Origin: Mogibacterium diversum
GTDB lineage: Bacteria; Bacillota; Clostridia; Peptostreptococcales; Anaerovoracaceae
Reading direction: 5' to 3'
DNA: 64,000 bases
NCBI RefSeq assembly: GCF_002998925.1
Contig: NZ_CP027228.1
Coordinates: forward strand, 1,751,832-1,815,831
Made by a program: the position numbers and the translations under genes
Shown here: one piece after another, positions 50,201 through 59,335 of the stretch
How positions within the stretch are numbered: position 1 is the first letter of the stretch
Layout: every line of letters begins with the position of its first letter
Notes under the pieces: generated by a model
What the model was told of the DNA's origin: nothing
The model's database searches: none
Seen by the model: only the letters and a program-made list of their open reading frames with translations

Positions 50201-51389
50201 CGAAACAAACAGCAAGAAGATCAATAAGCTCAACCTAGTGCTTTCGGTTGCAATCGCATTTGCCTCCTGGCTTTACGTAGTATATAGCATAAACCCAACA
50301 ATCAGCCGTACGTATACGAATATTCCTGTGACGGTCGCAAATTCCAAGACGCTTGCCAAGAATGATTTAGCGGTAAGCAAGCTTGATACAGAGAAAATCT
50401 CTGTTACCCTTGTTGGAAGGCGCTCGGCTATAAATGAGCTAAAGAAATCCGACATCGTCGCAACTGTCAATGCCTCGAATGCAGGCAAGGGCGAGAACTC
50501 GATGGCAGTGCAAGTGAGTGTGCCTGGTGCTATATCGGTCAAATCGCAGAGTGAAAGCAGCGTTTCGGTTACAGTTGAAGACCTAGAGGTCAAGAAGGTA
50601 AGCACATATACGACATATAAGGACGGTCAATCAGGTGAGCCTGTAGTCAAGAAGCAGGGCAGCAAAGAAGTAGAGGTGCAAGGAGCTGAGAGTCTGGTTA
50701 AGAACGTAGACTCGGTTAAGCTCGAACTCGACGCTGACAAAGTCACTGATAAAGCAAAAGAATTCAGTGCAGTCGCAACCCCTGTGGATGGAAGCGGTCA
50801 CAAGATAGACTATCTGACTACTGATCCTGACAGAGTATCTGTAACGGCATACAAGGGTGAGACCAAGACTGTTAAGCTCAAGGTAAAGGTTACTAATACA
50901 CAGGATGGTAGCGTTTCAAGAACGTATTCCGCACCGAACACTATAGTTATCAAAGGTAGAAGCAAGGATATCAAGAACGTAACAGAAATTACATCCAAAG
51001 ATATGGATATCAGTTCTGTAGCCGAGACAGAAGATATGGATATCGATTACGACCTACCAGAAGGTGTGAGCATAGCAAATGAATCAAGGCACGTAAAGCT
51101 CAAGGTCAAGGTGAGCACGAGTGCATCGAAGACAGTAAATGTGCCAGCTAGTTCAATCAATATAAATAATGTAGCTAGCGGTCATACAGCGAAGGCAAAT
51201 AGTGGTGTTAACGTCGTCGTAACGGGCAATAAGGACAAGATAGCGAGCATCACAGCTAGTTCATTCGTAATCAGCGCAGATGCAAGTGGTCTAGGGGCAG
51301 GTCAGCATACTGTTACAGCGTATCTAACCAATAATTCTGGACTTACGGCAGCACTTGAAAGTGCACAGATTACGATAACGGTTCAGTGA
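50190..51389 (+). CDS. cdaR: CdaR, YbbR-domain regulator of CdaA
   Basis: In this 399-residue protein, a single N-terminal membrane helix (about residues 15-33, VLSVAIAFASWLYVVYSI) anchors an extracytoplasmic chain of four YbbR beta-domains (about 40-125, 130-215, 220-300, 310-395). CdaR binds CdaA and modulates its activity. The repeated element 'YRVSVTAYKGETKTVKLKV'-like strands are visible. Translationally coupled to cdaA by overlap. It lies between cdaA and glmM, whose product also contacts CdaA in other Firmicutes. Confidence 0.93.
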   Translation: MQSNETNSKKINKLNLVLSVAIAFASWLYVVYSINPTISRTYTNIPVTVANSKTLAKNDLAVSKLDTEKISVTLVGRRSAINELKKSDIVATVNASNAGKGENSMAVQVSVPGAISVKSQSESSVSVTVEDLEVKKVSTYTTYKDGQSGEPVVKKQGSKEVEVQGAESLVKNVDSVKLELDADKVTDKAKEFSAVATPVDGSGHKIDYLTTDPDRVSVTAYKGETKTVKLKVKVTNTQDGSVSRTYSAPNTIVIKGRSKDIKNVTEITSKDMDISSVAETEDMDIDYDLPEGVSIANESRHVKLKVKVSTSASKTVNVPASSININNVASGHTAKANSGVNVVVTGNKDKIASITASSFVISADASGLGAGQHTVTAYLTNNSGLTAALESAQITITVQ

Positions 51390-51501
51390 TGGGGTATCTT
51401 AAACTTGCGCTTTGGCATTGACTGTTTACGCTAGACGATAAAATTACAGCTGGAATTTATACTTTGCAGGATATATATGAGAAGGAATTAAGGAGAATCT
51501 A

Positions 51502-52857
51502 ATGGGCAGATTGTTTGGAACAGATGGTGTAAGAGGAGTGGCTAACACAGAACTTACAGCTTCGCTTGCATTCGACATCGGCAGAGCAGCAGCGTTTGTG
51601 CTCGGTGAGAACGATAAAAAGCCGGTTATGGTTATTGGGCGTGACACGAGAATCTCTGGGGACATGCTTGAAAATGCGCTGACGGCTGGAGTGCTTTCCG
51701 TTGGCGGAGATGTGATAAAGCTAGGAGTTGTTCCTACACCAGCAGTTGCTTACCTAGTAAGGAAGTATAACGCAGATGCAGGTGTCGTTATCTCTGCATC
51801 CCATAACCCATTTGAATACAATGGGATTAAGCTATTTAATGGTGAAGGATATAAGCTGGATGATAGTGTTGAGCAGGAGATTGAGGCAATTATACTGGGC
51901 GAGAAGGAAATCAGCACAGATGAATTCGTTGGGGCAAAGCTCGGAACCTGCCGCGAGGACGATGCCAGTGCGATTAAGCAGTACACTGATTTTTTACTTA
52001 CAACGATAGACAAGAGACTCGATGGCATAAAAGTAGTTCTTGATACTGCTAATGGCGCGGCGTTCGAGACCGCTCATATAGTTTATGAGGCGCTTGGAGC
52101 AGAAGTTACAGTGCTTAGTGATAGTCCAGACGGAATAAACATTAATGATGACTGCGGATCCACACATCCTGAGAATCTGCAGCAGAAAGTTGTAGAGCTC
52201 GGTGCAGATGTTGGATTTGCATACGATGGGGATGCGGATAGACTCATCGTTGTGGATGAACAGGGTCGAATAATAGACGGAGATAGAGTGCTCTGCATAT
52301 GCGGAAAATATCTAAAGTCTAAAGGGCTTCTTGCAACAGATAAAATCACAGCTACTGTTATGAGTAATATCGGACTTCATAAACACCTAAAGGAGTATGG
52401 AATCGGTGTCGATGTGACCAAAGTCGGTGATAGATATGTTCTAGAGTCCATGAGAGAGACAGGCTCTGTGCTAGGTGGAGAGCAGTCTGGGCACATGATA
52501 TTCTTGAACTACACGACGACTGGTGATGGCGTACTATCGTCGCTGCAGTTTATGAAGGCTTATCTTGATTCTGGAAAAAAGCTCAGTGAGCTCAGAGACG
52601 AGATACAGATTTATCCACAAGCGCTAGTAAATGCTAGGGTGGATAATGCTTTCAAGGCGACGGCTCTAGAGGATGAGGAAGTTAAGAAGTTCATCGCTGA
52701 TATCGAAGCGAAAATGGAGGGTACAGGCAGAGTTCTAATCAGGCCTTCCGGAACTGAGCCACTGATCAGAGTCATGCTAGAAGGTGAGGACATCGATGAA
52801 ATTCAGGGATATGCGAAGCAGGTGGCAGCGCTTATATCTGATAAATTTGGCAAGTGA
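51502..52857 (+). CDS. glmM: Phosphoglucosamine mutase
   Basis: This 451-residue cytoplasmic enzyme converts glucosamine-6-phosphate to glucosamine-1-phosphate for UDP-GlcNAc and hence peptidoglycan. Seen are MGRLFGTDGVRG, the phosphoserine loop VVISASHNPFEYNG (S100), the magnesium loop YDGDADR, the sugar loop GGEQSGH, and the phosphate-binding RPSGTEPLIRVM. Full standard length. It is the third gene of the c-di-AMP/amino-sugar block, 112 bases after cdaR; a weak internal promoter is possible (TTGACT, 15 bp, TAAAAT at 51418-51444). The ribosome site is AAGGAGA. Confidence 0.97.
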   Translation: MGRLFGTDGVRGVANTELTASLAFDIGRAAAFVLGENDKKPVMVIGRDTRISGDMLENALTAGVLSVGGDVIKLGVVPTPAVAYLVRKYNADAGVVISASHNPFEYNGIKLFNGEGYKLDDSVEQEIEAIILGEKEISTDEFVGAKLGTCREDDASAIKQYTDFLLTTIDKRLDGIKVVLDTANGAAFETAHIVYEALGAEVTVLSDSPDGININDDCGSTHPENLQQKVVELGADVGFAYDGDADRLIVVDEQGRIIDGDRVLCICGKYLKSKGLLATDKITATVMSNIGLHKHLKEYGIGVDVTKVGDRYVLESMRETGSVLGGEQSGHMIFLNYTTTGDGVLSSLQFMKAYLDSGKKLSELRDEIQIYPQALVNARVDNAFKATALEDEEVKKFIADIEAKMEGTGRVLIRPSGTEPLIRVMLEGEDIDEIQGYAKQVAALISDKFGK

Positions 52858-52877
52858 TTAGTAAATAAGCTGTATGG

Positions 52878-52922
52878 CAAAACAAACCGCCATGGCAATA
52901 CATAGCGGGAATTTTAGTTTTG
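52878..52922 (+). other. Stem-loop between glmM and glmS
   Basis: CAAAAC (52878-52883) pairs with GTTTTG (52917-52922), and CCGC (52887-52890) with GCGG (52905-52908). It could be a weak terminator, attenuator or processing site. The 150-bp gap does not contain the AGCGCC-type core expected of a glmS ribozyme. Confidence 0.35.
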
Positions 52923-53007
52923 TTAAAATAAAAGAGAGCGAATCGTTATAGCAACTACGGGGAACTGTGGATTGGCTATTTGAAATAATATATTTGGAGG
53001 AAATGAT

Positions 53008-54840
53008 ATGTGCGGAATCGTAGGTTATGTAGGTAATGAAGCTCCTCAGGGCATCATTATCGAAGGACTTAAGAAGTTAGAGTACAGAGGTTATGACTCA
53101 GCAGGTATCGCTGTTGTAAATGATGGCAAAATCAAGCTGAGAAAGCATGTTGGTGAAATCGTAAATCTAGAGAAGCTAATTGGAAATGAAAATCTAGGCG
53201 GTCATGTGGGTATTGGACATACAAGGTGGGCAACTCACGGTGCGCCATCTGATGTAAACTCACATCCTCATATGAGCAATGACAACAGAATTGCACTTGT
53301 TCATAATGGAACAGTTGAGAACTACGTGGAAATCAGAGAGCAGCTTGAGAAAGAGGGATTCACTTTTAAGAGTGATACGGATTCCGAGGTTGCTGCTGTT
53401 CTATTCGGTAAATACTACAACGAGCTCGGTGACCTAAAGGCTACTATGGACAAGGTAACTCACGAGATGACAGGAACTTTTGCACTCGCTGCAATCGCTG
53501 AGGATCAGCCGGAAAAATTCGTAGCTTATAGAAAGAACGCTCCGCTGATTGTCGGCAAGGGTAATGGTTGTAATTTCGTAGCTTCAGACTTCTCGGCGCT
53601 CCTTAAGTACACAAAGGATGTTTATCTTTTGGAGACGGGTGACACAGTAGTGCTTACTCCTGATAACGTTACAATCTACGACGAGTCTGGCAAGGAAATT
53701 AAGCGTGAGACTATGCACATCAGCTGGGATGAAAGCGTCGCTGAAAAAGGCAAGTACGAGCACTTCATGCTCAAGGAGATATTTGACCAGCCTAAGGCTA
53801 TAGAGGAAACTCTTGATCGTAATCTAAGCGACGGTGGAAGAGTGTCGCTTTATGATATGACGCTCACGAAGGAAGACTTTGCTAAATTCAATAAGATCTG
53901 CATCGTAGCATGTGGAACTGCGTACCATGCTGGGCTAGTCGGCAGAAATATCTTCGAAAAGTTCGTAAAAATGCCTGTAGAGGTTGATGTGGCTTCTGAA
54001 TTCAGATATAGAGATCCTTTCGTAGACGAAAAGACACTTTTCATTGCAATCAGCCAATCTGGAGAGACTGCAGATACCCTTGAAGCACTCCGCGAGGCTA
54101 AGAGAAAGGGAGCAAGGGTATTATCCATCGTCAATGTTGTAGGAAGTACAGTTGCTCGTGAATCTGACGATGTGTTCTATACATGGGCTGGTCCTGAGAT
54201 TTCAGTAGCTTCAACAAAGGCTTATACAACTCAGCTTCTGTCACTTTACCTATTAGCTCTATATCTAGGCGACCTACGCGGAACCATATCAGAGGAGTAC
54301 TACAGAGAGGTTGTCAGTGAGCTATCTGAAATCCCTGAAAAATTGGAGAAGGTTCTGACACTTAGAGGTGATATCGAGAAGCTTGCAAAGAAGCTTTACG
54401 ATAGAGACCAGGTGTTCTTTATCGGTAGAGGTATGGATGCTAGCGTTGCTTACGAGGGTTCGCTCAAGCTCAAGGAAATTTCATACATCAACTCCTTCGC
54501 AATTGCAGCTGGAGAGCTGAAGCATGGAACTATTGCTCTTATGGAGCCTACTACTATTGTCGTTGCACTAGCAACACAGTCTAAGCTGTTTGACAAAATG
54601 GTCTCCAATATACAGGAGGTTAAGGCGCGTAATGCACACGTAATCTCCATCGCGAAGGAAGGTAATACGGCTATAGAAGAGCATTCAAATGAGACATTCT
54701 ACATTCCTGAGTGCATGGATGAGGTATCGCCACTTCTAAGCGTAATCCCGCTTCAGATATATGCATACTACGTTGCCAAAGAAAAGGGATGTGAGATAGA
54801 CAGGCCTCGTAACCTTGCAAAGAGTGTAACTGTAGAATAA
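53008..54840 (+). CDS. glmS: Glutamine-fructose-6-phosphate aminotransferase (isomerizing)
   Basis: This 610-residue enzyme makes glucosamine-6-phosphate, the first committed step to UDP-GlcNAc. The N-terminal nucleophile cysteine is C2 (MCGIVGYVG). Glutaminase motifs HTRWATHG and NGTVENY follow, then two SIS sugar-isomerase domains (CGTAYHAGLVGR, AISQSGETADTLEALREAK, GRGMDASVAYEGSLKLKEI, ELKHGTIALM), and the C-terminus DRPRNLAKSVTVE that shields the active site. The ribosome site TTGGAGGA is good. The neighbouring glmM supplies the next pathway step. No glmS ribozyme is recognisable upstream, so control is probably different from Bacillus. Confidence 0.97.
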   Translation: MCGIVGYVGNEAPQGIIIEGLKKLEYRGYDSAGIAVVNDGKIKLRKHVGEIVNLEKLIGNENLGGHVGIGHTRWATHGAPSDVNSHPHMSNDNRIALVHNGTVENYVEIREQLEKEGFTFKSDTDSEVAAVLFGKYYNELGDLKATMDKVTHEMTGTFALAAIAEDQPEKFVAYRKNAPLIVGKGNGCNFVASDFSALLKYTKDVYLLETGDTVVLTPDNVTIYDESGKEIKRETMHISWDESVAEKGKYEHFMLKEIFDQPKAIEETLDRNLSDGGRVSLYDMTLTKEDFAKFNKICIVACGTAYHAGLVGRNIFEKFVKMPVEVDVASEFRYRDPFVDEKTLFIAISQSGETADTLEALREAKRKGARVLSIVNVVGSTVARESDDVFYTWAGPEISVASTKAYTTQLLSLYLLALYLGDLRGTISEEYYREVVSELSEIPEKLEKVLTLRGDIEKLAKKLYDRDQVFFIGRGMDASVAYEGSLKLKEISYINSFAIAAGELKHGTIALMEPTTIVVALATQSKLFDKMVSNIQEVKARNAHVISIAKEGNTAIEEHSNETFYIPECMDEVSPLLSVIPLQIYAYYVAKEKGCEIDRPRNLAKSVTVE

Positions 54841-54857
54841 AATAAATGTCATTATTT

Positions 54858-54901
54858 CGAGCGTGTGCGGAACTTGCAATTGCAGGCTGCGTACATGCTC
54901 G
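54858..54901 (+). other. Stem-loop after glmS
   Basis: CGAGC...GCTCG ends with further pairing (TGT/ACA, CG/CG) surround a palindromic TTGCAATTGCA core. It lacks a clear T run, so termination is uncertain. Confidence 0.4.
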
Positions 54902-54949
54902 TATTTGAAAAGTTATAGGCGTATAGTTGTTTAGAATTAGAGAATTGAT

Positions 54950-56650
54950 ATGGAAGAGAACAAGGCAATCAAAAATTATACGGAATGGATCAATGCCAAG
55001 GGAATCGATTCAGATATGAGACAGTATCTGATGAATATGATATCCCGCCCAGAAGAAATAGAGAGCTGCTTCAGTGAGGAGCTCGATTTTGGCACGGCTG
55101 GTATGAGGGCGACTATGGGAGTAGGTTCAGCTCGAATGAATATCTATACAGTTGCTACTGCAGCATATGCTATGGGTGAGATGCTTAAAGAAAAGCATGA
55201 GGGCAAGGAAGTAAAAATCGTTATTTCGTACGATTCACGTAATAATTCAAGAGAGCTTGCAGAGGCTGCCGCCGTGGCTAGCTGTGCGGCAGGTGTTAAG
55301 GTTCTATTTTCAGACAGACTGCGTCCGGTGCCTATGCTATCTTATGCTATAAGGAATTTTGCTGCAGATGGTGGAATAATGATTACAGCATCGCATAACC
55401 CTAAGGAATACAATGGCTTTAAGTCATACAGATCCGATGGAGCGCAGATGATCGATGAAGAGACCGAGGCGATTAAGAGTCGCATCAGAGATGCTGTTCA
55501 GGGTATAGAGATACTTTCAACAGCGGAGTCCTTCGAAGACCTTGTAAAGGACGGAGCTATTACATATTTCGGCAGGGAAATCGACGACAGCTACGATGCG
55601 ATGATTATGGACTCGTTTAATAGCAGCAGTGTCAGCAGAAGGTCGAGGGCTTCGCTTCGTATTGTGTATTCACCGCTCAATGGATCGGGAAGAGAGCCGG
55701 TAAGAAGGGCGCTTCGTGAACTGGGGTACGAAAAGGTATTTGCAGTGAATGAGCAGGATAATCCAGATGGTGACTTTCCAAGTCTAAGGGTTCCAAATCC
55801 TGAGTATGATGATACGTATGATTTGGCTAAGAGATACGCTGAGATGTCGATGGCTGATATCATTATCGTTACAGATCCAGACTCAGATAGGCTAGGTGTA
55901 GCGGTATATGATGAGGGCGAATATAAGAAACTGACAGGAAATCAGATAGGTGCGATACTCCTCGAGTATCTTCTTTCTGAGGCAAAGAAACTGGGTAATC
56001 TTCCAGAAAATGGATATGTGGTAACTTCAATCGTATCGACCCACTTGGCAAGAGCTATCTGCGCTAGATATGGCGTTAAACTATATGAAACTTTAACGGG
56101 TATAAAGAACATTGCCGAACAGATTAGGCAGAGATCCGATAATGGAACAGAGAGATTCCTGTTCGGGTTTGAGGAAAGCAATGGATACATGCTTAACCAG
56201 GCTGTCCGCGATAAGGATGGCGTGATGGCTGCAGTAGCTATAGCTGAAATCGCAACTCTGTCCAAGGCGAACGGTGTTACTCTAATCGAACAGCTGGAAT
56301 CCCTACATAAGCTCTATGGATACTCCGCAGAAGGCAGTGTATGCGTGGAAGGCATTGGTGTTGGGGAAAGATTTATGGAGCATCTTAGAACGCTCGACGG
56401 CAAGCTTGGTGAACCTGGAACTGAACTCGGAGTGCTTGACGTAAAGAACTATACGGATTACCTTCCTGAGTCAAATGTTCTTCTGTATGAGCTTAATGGC
56501 CTTGACTGGATTGCTTTTAGACCTTCCGGAACAGAACCAAAGTTCAAGATTTACTTTGGTTTCTACGGTGCAGAGTCAGCAGCAGAGAGCAGACTGGAGA
56601 GAATTTCGAAAGCTGTTGTTGCTGAAGTTGATAAATATAAGGAAAATTAA
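54950..56650 (+). CDS. Phospho-sugar mutase (phosphoglucomutase/phosphomannomutase type)
   Basis: This 566-residue alpha-D-phosphohexomutase belongs to the long PgcA-like branch of Firmicutes. Seen are the start segment LDFGTAGMRATMGVG, the phosphoserine loop MITASHNPKEYNGFK, metal loop VTDPDSDRLGVAV, sugar-specificity loop FGFEESNGYML, and the phosphate-binding RPSGTEPKFKIYFG. It interconverts glucose- or mannose-6-phosphate with the 1-phosphate for glycogen, UDP-glucose or glycolipid synthesis; the exact sugar is not certain. Its stop is 1 base before the next gene, an NYN-domain protein, so the two are cotranscribed. Confidence 0.93.
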   Translation: MEENKAIKNYTEWINAKGIDSDMRQYLMNMISRPEEIESCFSEELDFGTAGMRATMGVGSARMNIYTVATAAYAMGEMLKEKHEGKEVKIVISYDSRNNSRELAEAAAVASCAAGVKVLFSDRLRPVPMLSYAIRNFAADGGIMITASHNPKEYNGFKSYRSDGAQMIDEETEAIKSRIRDAVQGIEILSTAESFEDLVKDGAITYFGREIDDSYDAMIMDSFNSSSVSRRSRASLRIVYSPLNGSGREPVRRALRELGYEKVFAVNEQDNPDGDFPSLRVPNPEYDDTYDLAKRYAEMSMADIIIVTDPDSDRLGVAVYDEGEYKKLTGNQIGAILLEYLLSEAKKLGNLPENGYVVTSIVSTHLARAICARYGVKLYETLTGIKNIAEQIRQRSDNGTERFLFGFEESNGYMLNQAVRDKDGVMAAVAIAEIATLSKANGVTLIEQLESLHKLYGYSAEGSVCVEGIGVGERFMEHLRTLDGKLGEPGTELGVLDVKNYTDYLPESNVLLYELNGLDWIAFRPSGTEPKFKIYFGFYGAESAAESRLERISKAVVAEVDKYKEN

Positions 56651-56651
56651 G

Positions 56652-57440
56652 ATGACAGATGAAGTGAGAATTGCACTACTCATAGATGCGGAAAACATCT
56701 CAGCTCAGTATGCGGGTTACATAATCGATGAGATCGAGAAGTATGGCATCTGTTCGTATAAAAGAATTTACGGCAACTGGGAACGCATCGTTAAGACTAG
56801 GTGGGAGCAAGAGATCAGAAAGCACTCGTTAAAGCCTATGATGCAGGTTAACAACACAAGAGGTAAGAATGCGTCTGACTCGGCTCTTATAATCGATGCG
56901 ATGGATATCTTGTACGGAAGCAATGTCGAAGGCTTCTGCATAGTTTCTTCTGATAGTGATTTTACGTCTCTAGCGAGAAGACTGAGCGAGTCAGGATGCC
57001 TAGTGCTCGGTATGGGAGAATCGGACAAGGCGACAGAGGCTCTCGAAAATGCCTACGATAAGTTCATCTATATAGATCTTCTCGCCAAGCAGGCAGAGGA
57101 GGAGCGCCTCGCTGAGGAAGCTCTCGAAGCTGAGTATAAAAAGCAGAAGAAACAGGAACGCAGCAAGGATATGGCTGAGAATACTGCCAATACTCCTAGC
57201 AAGAAGGCTATAGAGGCTAAGATTCAGCAGATCATTATGGAGAATAATGATAAAGGTAAGCCTACAGATCTCGGTCTTATCGGAAATGAACTAAACCGTA
57301 TCTATAAGAATTTCGATGTGAGGTATTACAGCAAGAAGGGCGGTAAGCGATACAAGTACCTGAAGGAATTTGTAAGCGATTTTAAATCTCTCAAGGTAGA
57401 GGTTAGTGGTGACCGCGGCATATATGTTACTGTGAGATAA
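56652..57440 (+). CDS. NYN-domain (LabA/DUF88-like) protein with OST-HTH/LOTUS domain
   Basis: This 262-residue protein has an N-terminal PIN-like NYN nuclease domain: ALLIDAENIS (first acidic pocket, D11), NASDSALIIDAMDILY, and FCIVSSDSDFTSLARRL with the DSD metal-binding pair. A Glu/Lys-rich linker (about 160-190) is followed by an OST-HTH (LOTUS) RNA-binding domain (about 193-262, QQIIMENNDKGKPTDLGLIGNELN...YKYLKEFVSDF...GDRGIYVTVR). This domain pair suggests an RNA-targeting nuclease or RNA-quality factor. I chose the ATG at 56652, 1 base after the phosphomutase stop; the longer frame overlaps that gene. A terminator follows immediately. Confidence 0.88.
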   Translation: MTDEVRIALLIDAENISAQYAGYIIDEIEKYGICSYKRIYGNWERIVKTRWEQEIRKHSLKPMMQVNNTRGKNASDSALIIDAMDILYGSNVEGFCIVSSDSDFTSLARRLSESGCLVLGMGESDKATEALENAYDKFIYIDLLAKQAEEERLAEEALEAEYKKQKKQERSKDMAENTANTPSKKAIEAKIQQIIMENNDKGKPTDLGLIGNELNRIYKNFDVRYYSKKGGKRYKYLKEFVSDFKSLKVEVSGDRGIYVTVR

Positions 57441-57441
57441 T

Positions 57442-57482
57442 AAAAATCACCTATAGTCAGCAGCCTGACTGTAGGTGATTTT
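57442..57482. terminator. Bidirectional terminator after the NYN gene
   Basis: AAAATCACCTATAGTCAG pairs with CTGACTGTAGGTGATTTT (one G-T) around a CAGC loop. It serves the NYN gene and the converging zinc-ribbon gene. Confidence 0.92.
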
Positions 57483-57505
57483 CTATCTGTGATGATACCC
57501 TAAAT

Positions 57506-57679
57506 CTACTTATCTTCGATTGTAAAGCTCAGCTCAGCTCCACACTCTGGACATACTGCATCTCCAGGTGATGCTTGAAACTCCTTGCTACATACAGGGC
57601 AAACGATGATATATGTATCAGCATCATAGCCATCGGGTACATTGTTGTTAAATGCCTCTCTATATTGTTTATCGTCCAT
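57506..57679 (-). CDS. Small zinc-ribbon protein, 57 residues
   Basis: This short ORF is on the minus strand between converging terminators. The ATG at 57679 follows TAGGAGG by 4 bases. The product MDDKQYREAFNNNVPDGYDA... contains two CxxC knuckles, CPVC (C27/C30) and CPEC (C43/C46), spaced like a zinc ribbon or half rubredoxin, and ends in an acidic tail ELSFTIEDK. I do not recognise the family; a metal-binding adaptor is likely. Codon use and ribosome site make it a credible gene. Confidence 0.72.
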   Translation of the reverse strand: MDDKQYREAFNNNVPDGYDADTYIIVCPVCSKEFQASPGDAVCPECGAELSFTIEDK

Positions 57680-57876
57680 AGCGCCTCCTATTTTTTACTT
57701 AACTTTCAATTCTTAATTATTTATTATTTTACATTATATCGGTTGTTTCCTCAACTTATTCAAACATATAATGAAATTGAAAGACTATGTTTATTATTAT
57801 GAATATGTCGAGATTACAGAAATTAATATAGAGAATAACAATCGATTATAAGCGAAGGATAAGAAAGGAGGGCAAT

Positions 57877-58758
57877 ATGAATAAAACTGCGATTGATTAT
57901 CGCGGCCTAAAGTATGTGAATATTGCAATCTGGATAGAAGTAGCATACATACTTATAAACGGTGTGACTGGTCTATTTACACTGCTTCAGATAGCGGCGA
58001 TGTCAGAGATATCACAGGGTGTTTTGATCTTCAATACGAAGATTGCTCCTGATATAATCTTAGTTATGTTCATAGCCAATGTAATACTATACATCATGGG
58101 CTTAAATGGACTCCAGAAACTCAATCCGTTCTACCGGAAGGCTTGTAAAGTATATATTGCATACCTCATCTTCATGTTCTTGTCCATAATAGCATTTGTT
58201 GTCTTCGTATTTGCTGCCAGTGGGTTTGTTGTCATTTCCTTTAGGTCAGATAGCATCAACACTGGTACAGTGAGCGTATTAATATGGATATTTGTGATAA
58301 TGCTTCTTGCAGTACAGGTTGTTAGCAATATTCTCAATATAATCTACATGAGAAATATTCTACTCGGTACAAGAAGAATCGTAGATGTGCTTGGCAACCA
58401 AGAATTAACCAAAGGGATTACTGTAACTGAGAAAATATATAGAATAGCAATGATTGCTACTACGGTGATAGTGACAATTGGTGTGATGGGGATTGTGTTC
58501 GTCCTAAAGAAGTATATACTCAAGATTATTGGTGGAGGCGCGTATTCATTCGTAGCGCTTTATAGTGCACTAAGGGGCATGCAGATGTTCCTATTCATGC
58601 TAACTGCTGCTTACATCATCAGCTTCATAGTTAGAACGGTTTATGCAATCAGACTCACACAGTCCTATGTGGAGATTACAAAGCATGAGATAAGTGAGGC
58701 AGAAGAAGCCGCCTTGCTAGAGGATATGCAGGCAGTACGGGAAAACAAAGCCAGATAG
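57877..58758 (+). CDS. Multi-pass membrane protein, unknown function
   Basis: This 293-residue protein has about six to seven hydrophobic helices (roughly 15-38, 58-78, 92-118, 133-158, 188-212, 222-255). The cytoplasmic C-terminal tail is rich in Glu (HEISEAEEAALLEDMQAVRENK). There is no recognisable catalytic or transport motif. The ribosome site GAAAGGAGGG is strong. It is a single-gene unit closed by a terminator at 58797. Confidence 0.72.
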   Translation: MNKTAIDYRGLKYVNIAIWIEVAYILINGVTGLFTLLQIAAMSEISQGVLIFNTKIAPDIILVMFIANVILYIMGLNGLQKLNPFYRKACKVYIAYLIFMFLSIIAFVVFVFAASGFVVISFRSDSINTGTVSVLIWIFVIMLLAVQVVSNILNIIYMRNILLGTRRIVDVLGNQELTKGITVTEKIYRIAMIATTVIVTIGVMGIVFVLKKYILKIIGGGAYSFVALYSALRGMQMFLFMLTAAYIISFIVRTVYAIRLTQSYVEITKHEISEAEEAALLEDMQAVRENKAR

Positions 58759-58796
58759 TATATGGCTCCAGTAATATTTTTCAATAATAATAGAAT

Positions 58797-58844
58797 CCGT
58801 GCAATTAAAGGAAGAAGAGAGCCTTTCTAGTTGCACGGTTTTTT
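58797..58844 (+). terminator. Intrinsic terminator after the membrane protein
   Basis: CCGTGCAA (58797-58804) pairs with TTGCACGG (58831-58838), with inner AAAGG/CCTTT pairing, followed by six T. Confidence 0.9.
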
Positions 58845-58891
58845 ATTATGAAAACGGAGAGGTTAATTTACAAAGTCATAAATACAAGTAC

Positions 58892-58933
58892 AATAAAGCA
58901 CCTCACTAGCTAAATCCAGTGAGGTGCTTTATT
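58892..58933 (-). terminator. Intrinsic terminator of trxA
   Basis: Perfect 16-bp arms AATAAAGCACCTCACT and AGTGAGGTGCTTTATT. The stem is flanked by A/T tracts and could also stop transcripts from the left. Confidence 0.9.
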
Positions 58934-58976
58934 ACTCATTGGTTTTTTATACGGTGTACTGCCGAGAGGCAATATA

Positions 58977-59285
58977 CTAGCCGATAAGATCGAGGAGAGC
59001 CTTCTTAGGAACTGCTCCTACTGACTTGTTTACTTCCTCGCCGTCCTTGATTACAAGTACTGTAGGGATACTCATAACGCCATACTTCTGAGCAAGTTCT
59101 GGGTGCTCATCTATATTGACCTTGCCAACCTTGATGTCGCTTCTCTCGTCAGCGATTTCCTCGATGACTGGCGATAGCATCTTGCATGGTCCGCACCAAG
59201 AAGCCCAGAAATCAACTAGAACTGTCTTATCTGCCTGTAGAACTTCCTGTTCAAAGTTTTCTGATGTTAATTCAATTGCTGCCAT
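58977..59285 (-). CDS. trxA: Thioredoxin
   Basis: This 102-residue cytoplasmic disulfide reductase has active site WCGPC with C31 and C34 in VLVDFWASWCGPCKML. The conserved cis-proline is in GVMSIPTVLVIKDG and the N-terminal acidic strand in IELTSENFEQ. The length is standard. The ribosome site AGGAGG lies 8 bases before the ATG. No thioredoxin reductase gene is adjacent. A 24-bp palindrome lies about 27 bp upstream and may control it. Confidence 0.96.
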   Translation of the reverse strand: MAAIELTSENFEQEVLQADKTVLVDFWASWCGPCKMLSPVIEEIADERSDIKVGKVNIDEHPELAQKYGVMSIPTVLVIKDGEEVNKSVGAVPKKALLDLIG

Positions 59286-59311
59286 TTTCTTGTCCTCCTG
59301 ATATTACTCAA

Positions 59312-59335
59312 AATCAGAATACAAGTATTCTGATT
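59312..59335 (-). promoter_or_regulatory. Palindromic operator candidate upstream of trxA
   Basis: AATCAGAATAC-AA-GTATTCTGATT is a perfect inverted repeat with 11-bp arms and a 2-base centre. On the minus strand TTGTAC lies upstream at a -35-like distance, so the palindrome would cover the -10 region. The regulator is unknown. Confidence 0.55.

Noticed and set aside
52858..53007. glmS ribozyme upstream of glmS
   Set aside because: The gap is about 150 bp, and I find no AGCGCC-type core or the downstream pseudoknot partner; only a simple stem-loop is present.
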